Assembly: GCF_900112485.1 (NCBI RefSeq) | Contig: NZ_FOMG01000011.1 | Location: 1 to 64,000 of the forward strand | Length of the DNA: 64,000 nt | Reading direction: 5' to 3' | From: Clostridium uliginosum | Lineage (GTDB): Bacteria; Bacillota; Clostridia; Clostridiales; Clostridiaceae | Part shown: piece after piece, positions 26,418 to 36,158 of the stretch | How the letters are laid out: each line of letters begins with the position of its first letter | Position numbering within the stretch: the first letter of the stretch is position 1 | Program-made: the position numbers and the translations under genes | The notes under the pieces: generated by a model | What the model was told of the DNA's origin: nothing | What the model saw: the letters and a program-made list of their open reading frames with translations, nothing else | The model's database searches: none

Positions 26418-28382
26418 TTGAATATTAATAAAAAGGTAATTTCATTTTTTCTTGCTTTAGCTATTGTGTTATCAATAGCTCCAACGACAAGTGTACAAGC
26501 TGCTATTGCTGACATTAATATAGTGTCAAATACTCAAGTAACTGTTGAGCAAGCTAAAAAATGGGCTAAATCTAAAGGTGCTACTAATACTTTTATAAAT
26601 TTAGCAGAGCTTTATTGGAAATATGCAAAAGACTGTGGAAACGTTAATCCAGGCATTGCATATGTACAATCAGCTAAAGAAACCGGATATGGGAAGTTCG
26701 GTGGAGTATTAGATGAAACTTACAACAATCCTTGTGGACTTAAAACTTCAGCAGGTGGAGGAGATACTGATCCAAATGCTCACACAAGGTTTAATAGTTG
26801 GGATGAAGGAGTACAAGCTCACTTAGATCACTTGGCATTATATGCAGGAGCTGAAGGATATCCTAAAAGTAATACTTATGATCCAAGACATTTTGTAACT
26901 ATTAAGGGTAAATCACCTACAGTAAATTCATTAGGTGGAAAATGGGCTCCAAGTAGCACATATGGTGAAGAAGTTAATAGCTTATATAATGATATGTTAA
27001 CTTACTCAGGCATTAATGTTAAGCCGGAGGTAACACCAAATACTGATGATAAAGGTGGATCTGTAAGCCCAGAAAAGCCTGTCATTCCAAACACACCAAC
27101 AGCTCCTGAAGTAACTTCACCAATTCAAAATTCAAATGATAGTAGTACAAATATTACATCATCAATTGGATGGAGATGTGAAGGTGGAACATGGTATTAC
27201 TACACATCAAATGGTAGTAAAGCTACAGGATGGATAAAACCAGATAATAATTGGTACTATTTATATAGTGATGGTTCTATGGCAAAAGATTGGCTTAGGG
27301 CAGGAAGTAAATGGTATTATCTTCAATCTTCTGGAGCAATGAAACTTGGATGGCTTAAAGATGGATCCAAGTGGTATTACCTTCAAGGTGATGGTAGTAT
27401 GGTTAATGGATTTAAGTTAATTGACAACAAAAAATACTTTTTAGATAGTAGTGGAGCAATGAGAGTTGGTTGGTTTTCAATAAGTGGAAATTGGCATTAC
27501 TTTAATACTGATGGAAGTATGCTTAATGGATGGATAAGACCTGATAATAATTGGTATTACTTATACTCAGATGGAATTATGGCAACAGGTTGGTTTAAGC
27601 TTGGAGAAACATGGTACTATTCAAATAGTAATGGATCTATGGCAACAGGTTGGACAATGAGTGGCAATGATTTCTATTATTTACAACCTTCCTCAGGTGC
27701 AATGCTTAAAGACACTGTAATAAATGGATGGCAAATAGGCACAGATGGTAAGAGAGGTAGTAGAGTTAGTGGTGGTTCTTCAAAATTAATAGTAATAGAT
27801 CCAGGACATAACTTTGGTGGCGATGATGGTGCTTATGCTACACACAATAGAGTGACGTATGCAGAAAGAGATTTAAATATGCAACTTGCAGTTAAGTTAA
27901 AGTCAAAACTTGAAGATCAAGGATATCAAGTAATGTTGACTAGGAATGAAACTGATAGAGAAACATTAGGAGTGACTCAAAGTCTTACTAAAAGAGTTGA
28001 GATGGCAAATAATTTTAATGCAGATTTCTTTGTGAGTTTACATCATAATTCAGCTGAAGCAGAATCAGCAAAAGGAGTAGAAACTTATTATAGCTCAAAC
28101 TCACAAGATGCTAACTTTGGTGGAGCATTTAGTGATTATAAGCTTTCTATAAGTAAAAATATGGCAGTTGATATTACAAACAGCATTGTAAATAAAACTG
28201 GTGCTGTAAATAGAGGCGGAAAAGATGGAAATCTTTTTGTATGTAGAAATACAAAGATGCCTGCAGTACTAGTAGAATCTGGATTTATAACAAATACGGA
28301 GGAAGCAGCAAACTGTGCTGATTCAAATTATCAAAATAAAATAGCAGGTGCAATTGCAGATTCTATATCAAGTGGAATTTAG
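26418..28382 (+). CDS. Autolysin: glucosaminidase + choline-binding-type repeats + N-acetylmuramoyl-L-alanine amidase (paralog 2)
   Basis: TTG start at 26418, after GGAGGGAAGGG. The signal peptide ends near residue 28 (VQA|A). The domain order copies the preceding gene: glucosaminidase domain (about 38-190), Pro/Thr-rich linker, about nine W/Y-rich repeats (245-440), then Amidase_3 (about 453-654) with H464, E483, H542 and E620 in place. The two paralogs share long near-identical stretches in both catalytic domains, while the repeat arrays and linkers differ, so one arose by tandem duplication. It is 654 residues against 742 because it has fewer repeats. The stop codon overlaps the first bases of a family B terminator. 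Confidence 0.9.
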   Translation: MNINKKVISFFLALAIVLSIAPTTSVQAAIADINIVSNTQVTVEQAKKWAKSKGATNTFINLAELYWKYAKDCGNVNPGIAYVQSAKETGYGKFGGVLDETYNNPCGLKTSAGGGDTDPNAHTRFNSWDEGVQAHLDHLALYAGAEGYPKSNTYDPRHFVTIKGKSPTVNSLGGKWAPSSTYGEEVNSLYNDMLTYSGINVKPEVTPNTDDKGGSVSPEKPVIPNTPTAPEVTSPIQNSNDSSTNITSSIGWRCEGGTWYYYTSNGSKATGWIKPDNNWYYLYSDGSMAKDWLRAGSKWYYLQSSGAMKLGWLKDGSKWYYLQGDGSMVNGFKLIDNKKYFLDSSGAMRVGWFSISGNWHYFNTDGSMLNGWIRPDNNWYYLYSDGIMATGWFKLGETWYYSNSNGSMATGWTMSGNDFYYLQPSSGAMLKDTVINGWQIGTDGKRGSRVSGGSSKLIVIDPGHNFGGDDGAYATHNRVTYAERDLNMQLAVKLKSKLEDQGYQVMLTRNETDRETLGVTQSLTKRVEMANNFNADFFVSLHHNSAEAESAKGVETYYSSNSQDANFGGAFSDYKLSISKNMAVDITNSIVNKTGAVNRGGKDGNLFVCRNTKMPAVLVESGFITNTEEAANCADSNYQNKIAGAIADSISSGI

Positions 28383-28446
28383 GCATCTTAAAAAAAATAG
28401 CAGTCCAATATTATATGTATATTGGCTGCTATTTCTTTTGCTTAAT
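28380..28446. repeat. Family B short palindrome starting on the stop codon, likely terminator
   Basis: TAGGCATCTTAAAAAAAATA and GCAGTCCAATAT pair with ATATTGGCTGC and TATTTCTTTTGCTTAA. The TAG is the stop codon of the amidase gene. A further family B half (TTAGGCATACTCCCCAAAAA ATAATAAGTCC) follows at 28456-28490, next to the end of the GNAT gene. Confidence 0.7.
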
Positions 28447-28497
28447 GATTAATTTTAGGCATACTCCCCAAAAAATAATAAGTCCTTATGTCTAAAA

Positions 28498-29010
28498 TTA
28501 TAGTTTTTTTTCAAAACAATGAAATTTACCTTTTCGAAACTGAACATCACCAACATAAAGATAATTTAAACAACTATATAATTTCAAGGCAAAAGGATTT
28601 TGAGAAAATGCATCAAGACGAATTGCACAGTAACCTTGTTTTATTAATTCTTCTTCACCTAACATAACTATTTTTTTACCAATACCTTTTCCTTGAATGT
28701 TAGGATCAACACATACACGATGGATTATAGAGACTTTGCCAGAAGCTTCTTTAAAATCATATTTCCAATTAAGGTCGTTATATTCTTTATCATGTTCTTC
28801 ATTCATTACAATTGTTGCAACAGGAGTATCATTAATTGTTAATATGTACATTTTATTGTTCTCTATGTCGTTTCTTATAACATCTTCATTAGGATAAAGT
28901 TCATCCCATTGATTAATTCCTAAATTTTTCATGTTTTCAACTGCACTAAAAAATATTGATAGAATATTATCTATATCTTTTTTATTTGCTAATCTAAATT
29001 CGTTTTTCAT
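28498..29010 (-). CDS. GNAT-family N-acetyltransferase
   Basis: The ATG at 29010 follows AGGGGGATAAA. The 170-residue protein has the GNAT fold: N-terminal ANKKDIDNILSIFFSAVENM, and acetyl-CoA motif A (IHRVCVDPNIQGKGIGKKIV, with Q-x-x-G-x-G at NIQGKGIG, about residues 110-117), followed by motif B (GYCAIRLDAFSQNPFALKLY). The acceptor cannot be named; the closest feel is of small-molecule or ribosomal-type single-domain GNATs. Monocistronic and converging on the amidase gene. Confidence 0.85.
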   Translation of the reverse strand: MKNEFRLANKKDIDNILSIFFSAVENMKNLGINQWDELYPNEDVIRNDIENNKMYILTINDTPVATIVMNEEHDKEYNDLNWKYDFKEASGKVSIIHRVCVDPNIQGKGIGKKIVMLGEEELIKQGYCAIRLDAFSQNPFALKLYSCLNYLYVGDVQFRKGKFHCFEKKL

Positions 29011-29624
29011 TTTATCCCCCTAAATAAGTTATTTGCGTTCATATGCCTAAATTGCTATGGAATTTATTTGAATAGTATATTCTAAAAATTTTAAATAAGT
29101 CTTATTTTTAAATATATATATTCTAAAAATAATTGTTCATTTGAATTTATTCAGTATCTCTATTATTTCTTTAAATGTTAACCATATAAATAATGAATTA
29201 TATTAATTAGAACATATATATACATTTTTAATTTTATATTGTACAACGTAAATTGTAAAATGTAAATTAATGTAGTTACATTCAAAAAAATAATAGATCA
29301 TTATTATGCGCTGTTACTTTATTTCATTTCATGTGTCTTAATCTATAAAGATAATGCTAAATTAAACGAAAATATAATATGATTAATAGTTTAAAAATAG
29401 TGTAGATGTATGTATTAATTATATATATATAAATTGAGTTTAAATTACATATTTTTTAAAAATATAATTACCCAGGAAATAAATATCAAAAAATATAATA
29501 TGGTATTATTTACACAGTGTGATATTAATAACAATTGCTGTAAAAACCTTATTTTGTGTAGAAAAATATGATAATATATAAATATATATTATAAGTTGGG
29601 AAATAAGATATTAGGGGGATAAAA
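29011..29624. other. AT-rich gap with one family B relic
   Basis: Only one structured piece is visible: a decayed family B palindrome at about 29275-29345 (ACATTCAAAAAAATAATAGA TCA ... CATTTCATGTGTCTTA). The remainder is over 80% AT, with no ORF that has an RBS. The promoters of the divergent GNAT and 29625 genes must lie here, but I cannot point to a convincing pair of boxes. Confidence 0.5.
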
Positions 29625-32567
29625 ATGGGAAAGAAAAACAATAAAAAGAGAATTATATCTTTATTAATAACATTTATGTGTATTTTTTCACTTCTACCTA
29701 CGTCATGGGGTGGATATAGTGAAAAAGCTAATGCATCAACTCCATCAGGAGCAGGCTATGAAATAACTGTTGGAGGAGTAAAACTTGATACTAATACTCA
29801 AGATCCTAGTAATACAGTAGGTCAAGATTCAAATGATAAAAGTATTTATATAACAAAGGGAAGATTTAAATCTTTTGAAATAAGTATTCCGGATAATCCA
29901 AAAGATACAATAGAAAATAAAGAAAGTACATTAGGAAATATAACAACTAAGATTGAAACTACAACTAAAATTGAAAGAAAACTTGAACTAACAACTATTA
30001 ATAAGATGAGCTTAGACGATACACAAAAACTTGGATGTACAGTTACAGATAATGTTGGATTAACCAAAAATGGACTTGAAATACATGACCTTCCATTAGG
30101 TATTAATGAAATAGGTTATAAAATTAAAGAAACAACTACAATAACAAATAAAAAGACAACTTATACTACAGATGATAAGGGTAACATTAGTAATAGTACA
30201 GAAGTTACAGAAGGTCCAACTTCAGCATCACAATATACTAAGGAAGAAGCTATAACTATTGAACATGCCTCAGTATATGCACAAGATAAAATAGATAAAA
30301 TAGATTTTTCTAGTTATATTGGTAAGAAAGATGCTAATATTGAAAATACAGAGAAAAATAAAGTACCATTTTTATATAAAAAGCAATTAGAAACAACAGA
30401 AACTGAAACTTTTTTTACATATGAACACATTGTAAATGACCAAATTAGTACTTTAGATTATGTAATAAACTTTCAAGAGTCGTTTAATTTAGATAGTGCT
30501 AGAGTGTGGATGGATGGTATAGAAGATTTAACAGTACAGAAAAACGGAAATAAACTAATTGGATCGTTAAGTAAAACTGATTCAAAGATTATGGTAATTA
30601 GTATACCTAATGATAATAATCTTGGTAAAAATTACGCTATTAAATTAAAGTTTAAAGATGAAAATAGTACTGATGACTATACTCTTAGAGGAGTAAAAAT
30701 TGACAGTAAATATTATAGTGATATTATTACAGATAATGAAAATTATATAGGAAAGTCATTTGAAGATCTTGGGAAAAAGGGTGGCACTAAAGTATATAAA
30801 GGCCAAATTACTTTGGATAAACGTGCTGGAAAGGTTAAAATAACTCCTACATTTGGTGCAAAGAGTGGCTATGTGATTAAAGCAAGTAATCATTATATTA
30901 ATGATTATGGTGGAACCACTATAAAACAACAAGACTTTGATCAATATGTTTCTTTTAGTGATAGTACTAGCACTAAAGAAAATGCAAATGTAATTTATTT
31001 AGATGTTTATAAAGGATCAAGTGATTCTGATGTGTTAGGAGATCCTTTGGCAACATATCAATTAGAGGTTAAATTCAGTGGTGAAGAATCTAATTTTAAT
31101 TTTGCTTTTGATAATGCAATTTTAAAGGAAGCTAATGGTGGAACTACACCAATACCATTTAATTCTTCTACATATAAATATGATTTTTACCTTACTGATC
31201 CTACAAAACCAGCAAATATTAAATTTACTACTATAGGTAATTTTTTAGATGGTGCTATAGCAAAAGTTACAGTTAATGGACAAGAAGAAGTTGTTAATAA
31301 GGATGGAAATTTAAGTTTAGACTTAAGTAAATGCGCTGGTAAACAAATGATCATAAGACCTTATAAAAATGGTAATCCAGTAGGAGATAAGTATATATTT
31401 AATATACAAGGGGATGGTAAAGATCCTGAAAATCCAGAAGTTCCTAGTAAGGAAAATGCTTATTTAAGTTCTTTAAGCTTTAGTACAGGAGATTTAAAGA
31501 AGGATGATGGAACTGCAGGATTTTCAAAAGAAACATTAAATTATGATTTGACAGTAAAAAAAGATAATAAAAAGATAGATGTAACTGCAGTAACTGATGA
31601 GCTTAAAGCTAATATTACTGAAGCAAAAGTTGTAGAAACTGGAAAGACATATGCCTTAACTTCAGGTTCAAAGATGGAGATTCCATTACAAGAAACTGGT
31701 GAAACTACATTGCAAATTATTGTTACAGCTGAGAATGGTAAGACTAAGAAGCTTTATACTGTTACAATTAAACAAGATGCTAGAAGTTCTAATGCTAAAT
31801 TAAAAAATGTAGAACTTAATCCAGGAGATTTTAATTTTGATCCTGATAATGATACATGCAAAGTTCGTGTAGATCCAGATGTAAAGAGTATTAAAGTTAA
31901 GCCTATTCCTGAAGATGAAAACTATTCAAACATTACTGTTGATGGAGAGAAGTTTACTAGCTCACCGATATCTGTAAGTCTTAAGGGACAATGGAAAACA
32001 GAAATTGAAATAAAAATTACATCTGAAGATGGAACAAAAACTGAAACTTATACTTTAAATATCTATAGAACTAATGATGATATAAATGATATTAAAGATC
32101 CAAATGATGATAATAATAATGAAGATAATAATAAGAATGATGCATATTATGATGAAAGCAATAAAATTTGGATTGATTTGAGTAAATATGAAGAATGGGC
32201 TAAAGTAAAAGGAAACTATATTTACTTTGACAACAAAGGTAGACAAGTTAAAGATGCTTGGGTAAAAGTTGAAAAAATTTGGTACTATGTAAATTCATCA
32301 GGATATAGAGCAACAGGTTGGAAACAAGAAACTGATGGAAGATGGTATTGCTTAGATAATAATGGAAAAATGCAAATAGGCTGGTACTATGACAAAAATA
32401 GAGGTAACCAATATTACTTTAACGCAAATGGAATCATGAAAACAGGATGGCTACTTTCAGGAGGATCTTGGTATTACTTTGATGGAAGTGGTAGAATGCT
32501 TCAAAATGAAAGAGCTTATATTGATGGTCAATGGTATTCATTCTCTAGTTATGGAATGATGTACTAA
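29625..32567 (+). CDS. Large secreted protein: cadherin-like domains and C-terminal choline-binding-type repeats
   Basis: The ATG at 29625 follows TTAGGGGGATAAAA. The signal peptide is 1-37 (ANA|S). Residues 45-590 are beta-rich and of unknown family, with Thr/Lys/Asn-rich stretches and no Cys-rich or catalytic motif seen. Two PF12733-type cadherin-like domains follow, at about 605-718 (AYLSSLSFSTGDL ... KLYTVTIKQD) and 722-812 (LKNVELNPGDFNFDPDND ... TYTLNIYR). A strongly acidic Asn/Asp linker leads to about six wall-binding repeats (845-980). The cadherin-like units link it to the 3120-7253 paralogs. Probably a wall-bound surface protein. The stop codon is the first base of a family B element. 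Confidence 0.82.
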   Translation: MGKKNNKKRIISLLITFMCIFSLLPTSWGGYSEKANASTPSGAGYEITVGGVKLDTNTQDPSNTVGQDSNDKSIYITKGRFKSFEISIPDNPKDTIENKESTLGNITTKIETTTKIERKLELTTINKMSLDDTQKLGCTVTDNVGLTKNGLEIHDLPLGINEIGYKIKETTTITNKKTTYTTDDKGNISNSTEVTEGPTSASQYTKEEAITIEHASVYAQDKIDKIDFSSYIGKKDANIENTEKNKVPFLYKKQLETTETETFFTYEHIVNDQISTLDYVINFQESFNLDSARVWMDGIEDLTVQKNGNKLIGSLSKTDSKIMVISIPNDNNLGKNYAIKLKFKDENSTDDYTLRGVKIDSKYYSDIITDNENYIGKSFEDLGKKGGTKVYKGQITLDKRAGKVKITPTFGAKSGYVIKASNHYINDYGGTTIKQQDFDQYVSFSDSTSTKENANVIYLDVYKGSSDSDVLGDPLATYQLEVKFSGEESNFNFAFDNAILKEANGGTTPIPFNSSTYKYDFYLTDPTKPANIKFTTIGNFLDGAIAKVTVNGQEEVVNKDGNLSLDLSKCAGKQMIIRPYKNGNPVGDKYIFNIQGDGKDPENPEVPSKENAYLSSLSFSTGDLKKDDGTAGFSKETLNYDLTVKKDNKKIDVTAVTDELKANITEAKVVETGKTYALTSGSKMEIPLQETGETTLQIIVTAENGKTKKLYTVTIKQDARSSNAKLKNVELNPGDFNFDPDNDTCKVRVDPDVKSIKVKPIPEDENYSNITVDGEKFTSSPISVSLKGQWKTEIEIKITSEDGTKTETYTLNIYRTNDDINDIKDPNDDNNNEDNNKNDAYYDESNKIWIDLSKYEEWAKVKGNYIYFDNKGRQVKDAWVKVEKIWYYVNSSGYRATGWKQETDGRWYCLDNNGKMQIGWYYDKNRGNQYYFNANGIMKTGWLLSGGSWYYFDGSGRMLQNERAYIDGQWYSFSSYGMMY

Positions 32568-32727
32568 GGCACATGAAAGAAAATAACAGATCAAAAAATG
32601 CACTGTTTACTGGATGTCAGGCAAGGATGCAAGTTCTGCTAATAGGGGCTATCAGTAGAACTTTCCGACACAGTATGATAATCAATAGACAAGCATACTG
32701 GTCTGTTATTTTTTGAATGTGTCTAAA
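32565..32727. repeat. Family B palindromic element starting on the stop codon
   Basis: TAAGGCACATGAAAGAAAAT and AACAGATCA pair with TGGTCTGTTATTTTTTGAAT GTGTCTAA; inner arms GCAAG...AGTTCTGCT and AGTAGAACTTTCCGAC also pair. The TAA is the stop codon of the 29625 gene. Confidence 0.75.
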
Positions 32728-32898
32728 ATATAGTAGACACAAAAAAGAAGATATATTATCACTTGGTGATAGTAGTAAAAAATATATAAAACCAGAAATG
32801 GGACAAATAGTGCTTTATAAACTAGGAAGATTATACTAAGTATTTCTAATGTTTATCTCGCAATTATTTGTCCTATTTTTTAGTGTAATTTCTTTATA

Positions 32899-33123
32899 AG
32901 GCTATGTTTTAGAAGAGTGTTGATATTTTAATATAAAGGCGAACTGGCATTGGAATTTGCTTTTTAGAACTCTTAATGAATATTTGTACTATTAATTGCT
33001 TGTCACAATCTTTGATTGGGAGCATGCATTAATAGGACTAATCTTTATTTTAGAGTTCTTAAAGTGAATTCCACCGTCCAGGAGCTTTAGATTAAAATAT
33101 CAATACTCACTTAAAACATAGCT
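32899..33123. repeat. Family A palindromic element, long variant
   Basis: GGCTATGTTTTAGAAGAGTG TTGATATTTTAATATAAAGG at the left and TTAAAATATCAATACTCACT TAAAACATAGC at the right; the central arms include TTAGAACTCTTAATGAATAT and GAGTTCTTAAAGTG, and the CAATC...GATTG hairpin. It lies between converging genes. Confidence 0.75.
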
Positions 33124-33151
33124 TCATTTATAATCATTTTTTTTATATGTC

Positions 33152-33937
33152 TTAGTTTAGTAAATAAATTACAGTACGTTTCCTGCCAAATTTTTTAACT
33201 TTATCATGTGATGGTAGCCATACATCTATTATGTAGGTTCCATCATTTTTTATTTTAATTGCGCCACCTCTATCCTCAACATTAAATATACAATCTGATT
33301 TATAGGACTTTAATTCAGGAATGAACATTTTACTTCCAAGAGGAACGTTTTTAGGCGCTGCAATAACACCTATTCTAGTCTGTGTTTGCATTGCAGTTTT
33401 TTTACCCCATGACTCTGAGCATGAAGCACAATTGCAATAAGCAGTTAATTCAGCTTTAATAGGTGTTCCTATTTCACCACCACGACTTATTTTAATTTTA
33501 TTATCATTTATTTTAATATCTTTAGGCATATCATATACTGGATAAGGTGGAATTTCATCATACTCCTTAACATAATCTTTATGCACATATCCTGTGGTGT
33601 AATCATGTTTTATTTTGTACCATTCGCCTTCTTTATCTAATATATCAAAAATCATGCCTTTATATAAACCATAATATACTGAACCATTTTTATTAGGGTT
33701 CTTTCTAATACAAAGATTAGAATCAATATTTACTACTTGTCCATGTTTTTTTAAATCCTTGGAAATATCATTAATTTCCTCATTTTTGCTATTTGCTGTT
33801 AACTTTATTTCTGAACTTGAAATATTCCAAGCTTCATTTGAAGCTATGTTGTTAAGTTTTGTATTGTCATAAGTTAAAGGCAGAAATGTTGATGAACATA
33901 TATATAGTCCACATAAACATTTTGCTAATTTTGACAA
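33152..33937 (-). CDS. Secreted SH3b plus 3D-domain protein
   Basis: TTG start at 33937, with AAGGGAGTG seven bases upstream. The 261-residue protein has a short N-terminal signal-like segment (LAKCLCGLYICSSTFLPL), a bacterial SH3 domain (about 65-128: LCIRKNPNKNGSVYYGLYKG ... GYVHKDYV) and a C-terminal 3D domain (about 160-261: ELTAYCNCASCS ... PLGSKMFIPEL ... VEDRGGAIK ... IDVWLPSHD ... FGRKRTVIY). 3D domains occur in clostridial/bacillar resuscitation and lytic transglycosylase-like enzymes (Rpf/Sps/YabE/YocH types) and cut peptidoglycan glycan strands. The first of the three eponymous Asp positions is replaced (IAAPKNVPLG), while the other two remain. Confidence 0.85.
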   Translation of the reverse strand: MSKLAKCLCGLYICSSTFLPLTYDNTKLNNIASNEAWNISSSEIKLTANSKNEEINDISKDLKKHGQVVNIDSNLCIRKNPNKNGSVYYGLYKGMIFDILDKEGEWYKIKHDYTTGYVHKDYVKEYDEIPPYPVYDMPKDIKINDNKIKISRGGEIGTPIKAELTAYCNCASCSESWGKKTAMQTQTRIGVIAAPKNVPLGSKMFIPELKSYKSDCIFNVEDRGGAIKIKNDGTYIIDVWLPSHDKVKKFGRKRTVIYLLN

Positions 33938-34354
33938 CCAATCACTCCCTTCAGTTTTTCCTTATAGGATTAAGAAAAAGTATTTATTTAATCTTTAAAA
34001 TAAAATTTCAATATACAGTATTATAGACATATAATAAGTAATATATACTAATAAATTACATGGTTCTTATATAAATACATAATTTTATTATTATGTATAA
34101 TAAACGACAATTTATAATTAAATTTCATAAATTATACCTAGTTTTTTGCCCGATAAATTTAATTATACCAAAAAATAAAGAATTAGGAAAGCTTTTTACT
34201 AATTACCATGTAAGTAATTACTTTCATTTGTTGTTGATTAACAGCAGAAAAGCTATAATAATTCAGGATATAGTGTAGTTTTAAAACAAAGCCTAATATA
34301 ATAATAGATTGGATATAATTACAATATATATTATAATAAATAGGTATTATAAGA
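33938..34354. other. AT-rich gap without a supported gene
   Basis: A 61-codon frame at 34093-34278 has no RBS and a composition unlike its neighbours, so I do not call it. I see no strong hairpin before the family B element that starts at 34355. The promoter of the 3D gene should lie just upstream of 33937. Confidence 0.5.
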
Positions 34355-34560
34355 TAAGGCATATTCAAAAAAATAGCACGTTAGTATGCTAGTCTATTTT
34401 GTCTTAAGGCGAGGTGCCCCTTGAGGGTATAAGTTCATCTTATGTCACACTACATCGGTATGTTCACTTAATAGACAAGCTACGAGCAAACATATCTCCT
34501 TGTTATTGTGAAAAATATACATCACATCTTTAACTTATTATTTTATTTAATATGCCTAAA
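34355..34560. repeat. Family B palindromic element, long
   Basis: It runs from TAAGGCATATTCAAAAAAAT to TATTTTATTTAATATGCCTA with arms ...AGTCTATTTTG and nested TGCCCCTTGAGGG-type arms. The right end is 34 bases before the start of the YcxB-like gene. Confidence 0.7.
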
Positions 34561-34594
34561 TTAATATAAAAGGAAAAATGAGGGGGAAAAGGGT

Positions 34595-35146
34595 ATGATA
34601 GAAGTAAAATATAAAAATACAGAAGAACAGTGGATAGATTTTTCAATCTATAAAACTAATAATTCTGAAGTCCATCAAAAATCGGTTAAAATAAGAAAAA
34701 GGATAGTTGTTTTTTTAGGGCTTTTCATTGGAGTACTTTACTGCATTTTAGGAATGCAAGAATATAATCAAGGAAATAGTCCGATTTTTTCAATTATATT
34801 TGCACTTATTTTTATTACATTAGGAATTACATCACCTTGCTATTTACCAAAATTTTGGTTGAATAAAGCTAAAAAGAATCTTAAAGAAAGATTAAAGAAT
34901 GATGAGGGTATTTTAGGAAAGAACATAACAATAACATTGAACAAAGAAGAAATGAATATTACTAAAAAGAAACATAAAAATAGTGTTCCATTAAGTTTAA
35001 TTACAGATTTTACTACAATAGATGATTGTCTTTGTATAAGTTTTGAAGGTAATGAAGAAGTTATTATTCCTTATGATGCATTTAAAAGTGATGAAGATAA
35101 AAAGATATTTGAAGATACTATCAAAAAATATCTTTTTAAGAAATAG
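34595..35146 (+). CDS. YcxB-like membrane protein
   Basis: ATG 34595 follows GAGGGGGAAAAGGGT. The 183-residue protein has a short N-terminal domain (1-36), two membrane helices (about 37-57 VVFLGLFIGVLYCILG, and 64-86 IFSIIFALIFITLGITS), and a C-terminal cytoplasmic domain (about 110-183: ITITLNKEEMNITKKKHKNS ... ITDFTTIDDCLCISFE ... IPYDAF) that matches the YcxB-like family by pattern. The function of this family is unknown. Monocistronic; a bidirectional hairpin follows at 35359. Confidence 0.75.
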   Translation: MIEVKYKNTEEQWIDFSIYKTNNSEVHQKSVKIRKRIVVFLGLFIGVLYCILGMQEYNQGNSPIFSIIFALIFITLGITSPCYLPKFWLNKAKKNLKERLKNDEGILGKNITITLNKEEMNITKKKHKNSVPLSLITDFTTIDDCLCISFEGNEEVIIPYDAFKSDEDKKIFEDTIKKYLFKK

Positions 35147-35149
35147 AAT

Positions 35150-35301
35150 TTAGGCACATTCAAAAAATAATAGGAAAGCATGCTTGACTATTTTGCGTCA
35201 TACTGCGTCGGCAAATCGCTATTAATCGAATATTTGTCTCCTTGTCATTGTACCAAATATACGATGCCTATTTGGTCTATTATTTTCTTTCATGTGTCTT
35301 A
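35150..35301. repeat. Family B palindromic element
   Basis: TTAGGCACATTCAAAAAATA ATAGGAAAGCATG at the left pairs with CCTATTTGGTCTATTATTTT CTTTCATGTGTCTTA; the centre holds GCGTCATACTGCGTCGGC. It begins four bases after the YcxB-like stop codon. Confidence 0.75.
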
Positions 35302-35358
35302 TATATTACTTTAGATGCTAGAAAGTGTGTTCTAAAAAATTGATAAGTATTTAACATT

Positions 35359-35398
35359 AAAGAACTTATATCATTAGTAATAGTGATATAAGTTCTTT
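35359..35398. terminator. Bidirectional terminator hairpin
   Basis: AAAGAACTTATATCA and TGATATAAGTTCTTT form a perfect 15-bp stem with a ten-base loop, flanked by A-rich and T-rich sequence. It lies between the convergent YcxB-like and DUF1003 genes. Confidence 0.75.
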
Positions 35399-35501
35399 AT
35401 TTACATGTTGTAAAATCATGTTATAGAAATTTAGTAGGGAGGTTATTCGTACATATTTTGATACAGAAGATTATTGGTGTTAGTATAAAGTAGTGGACAC
35501 A

Positions 35502-36062
35502 TTAATTTATCTTACTTTTTAATTCATCTATTATCTTTAATAGTAGTTCTTGATTTTTCTTATACTCTTCCTGTTGATCTATTAACAAATCAATTTTATT
35601 ATGCAAATCTTCTATTATAATTTCAGATTTTAAGTTAACAAGGTAGTCATTTGCAGCAGTTAATCTATCTTTTTCTGATTGACGATTTTGTGACATCATG
35701 ATTATTGGAGCTTGTATAGCAGCAAGACAAGATAATATTAGATTCAAAAATACAAATGGATATGGATCAAATGCTTTATTACTTAGAATAACAGCATTTC
35801 CGATAATCCAAATTGCTAATACAACACCAAAAGTTATTATAAAGGTCCAACTGCCACCAAATGTGGCTATTTTATCAGCAGTTCTTTCTCCTAACGTGAA
35901 GTTTTCAGCATGTATATTATTTATATTCGTTGAAACCTTACCACTAATAAGTTCGTGAAGTAATTCTTCATCAATATTACTTCCCTTTATGTCCTTATCT
36001 TTTTCTAATATTTCTCGTACCAATTCTTCTTTGCTATTGCATATTGTATCCTTACCATCCAT
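35502..36062 (-). CDS. DUF1003 membrane protein
   Basis: ATG 36062 follows AGGAGTGATTATTT. The 186-residue protein has the DUF1003 hallmark: a first helix (WTFIITFGVVLAIWIIGNAV), then FDPYPFVFLNLILSCLAAIQ, then APIIMMSQNRQSEKDR at about 120-140, and a C-terminal coiled segment (LHNKIDLLIDQQEEYKKNQE LLL). The family's function is not known; a role in membrane or cyclic-nucleotide-linked processes has not been shown. Alone on its strand with the next hypothetical gene. Confidence 0.88.
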   Translation of the reverse strand: MDGKDTICNSKEELVREILEKDKDIKGSNIDEELLHELISGKVSTNINNIHAENFTLGERTADKIATFGGSWTFIITFGVVLAIWIIGNAVILSNKAFDPYPFVFLNLILSCLAAIQAPIIMMSQNRQSEKDRLTAANDYLVNLKSEIIIEDLHNKIDLLIDQQEEYKKNQELLLKIIDELKSKIN

Positions 36063-36158
36063 AAATAATCACTCCTATTCATTATGTGATTTTTCCTGTC
36101 ACTTTATCCATAAATTGTAACCTTAATTATCCCTAAGAAAAAGTTCATTTTATTTAGT

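Noticed and set aside
34093..34278. A 61-codon open frame on the plus strand
   Set aside because: It has no ribosome site, no recognisable domain, and random-looking composition in an AT-rich gap.
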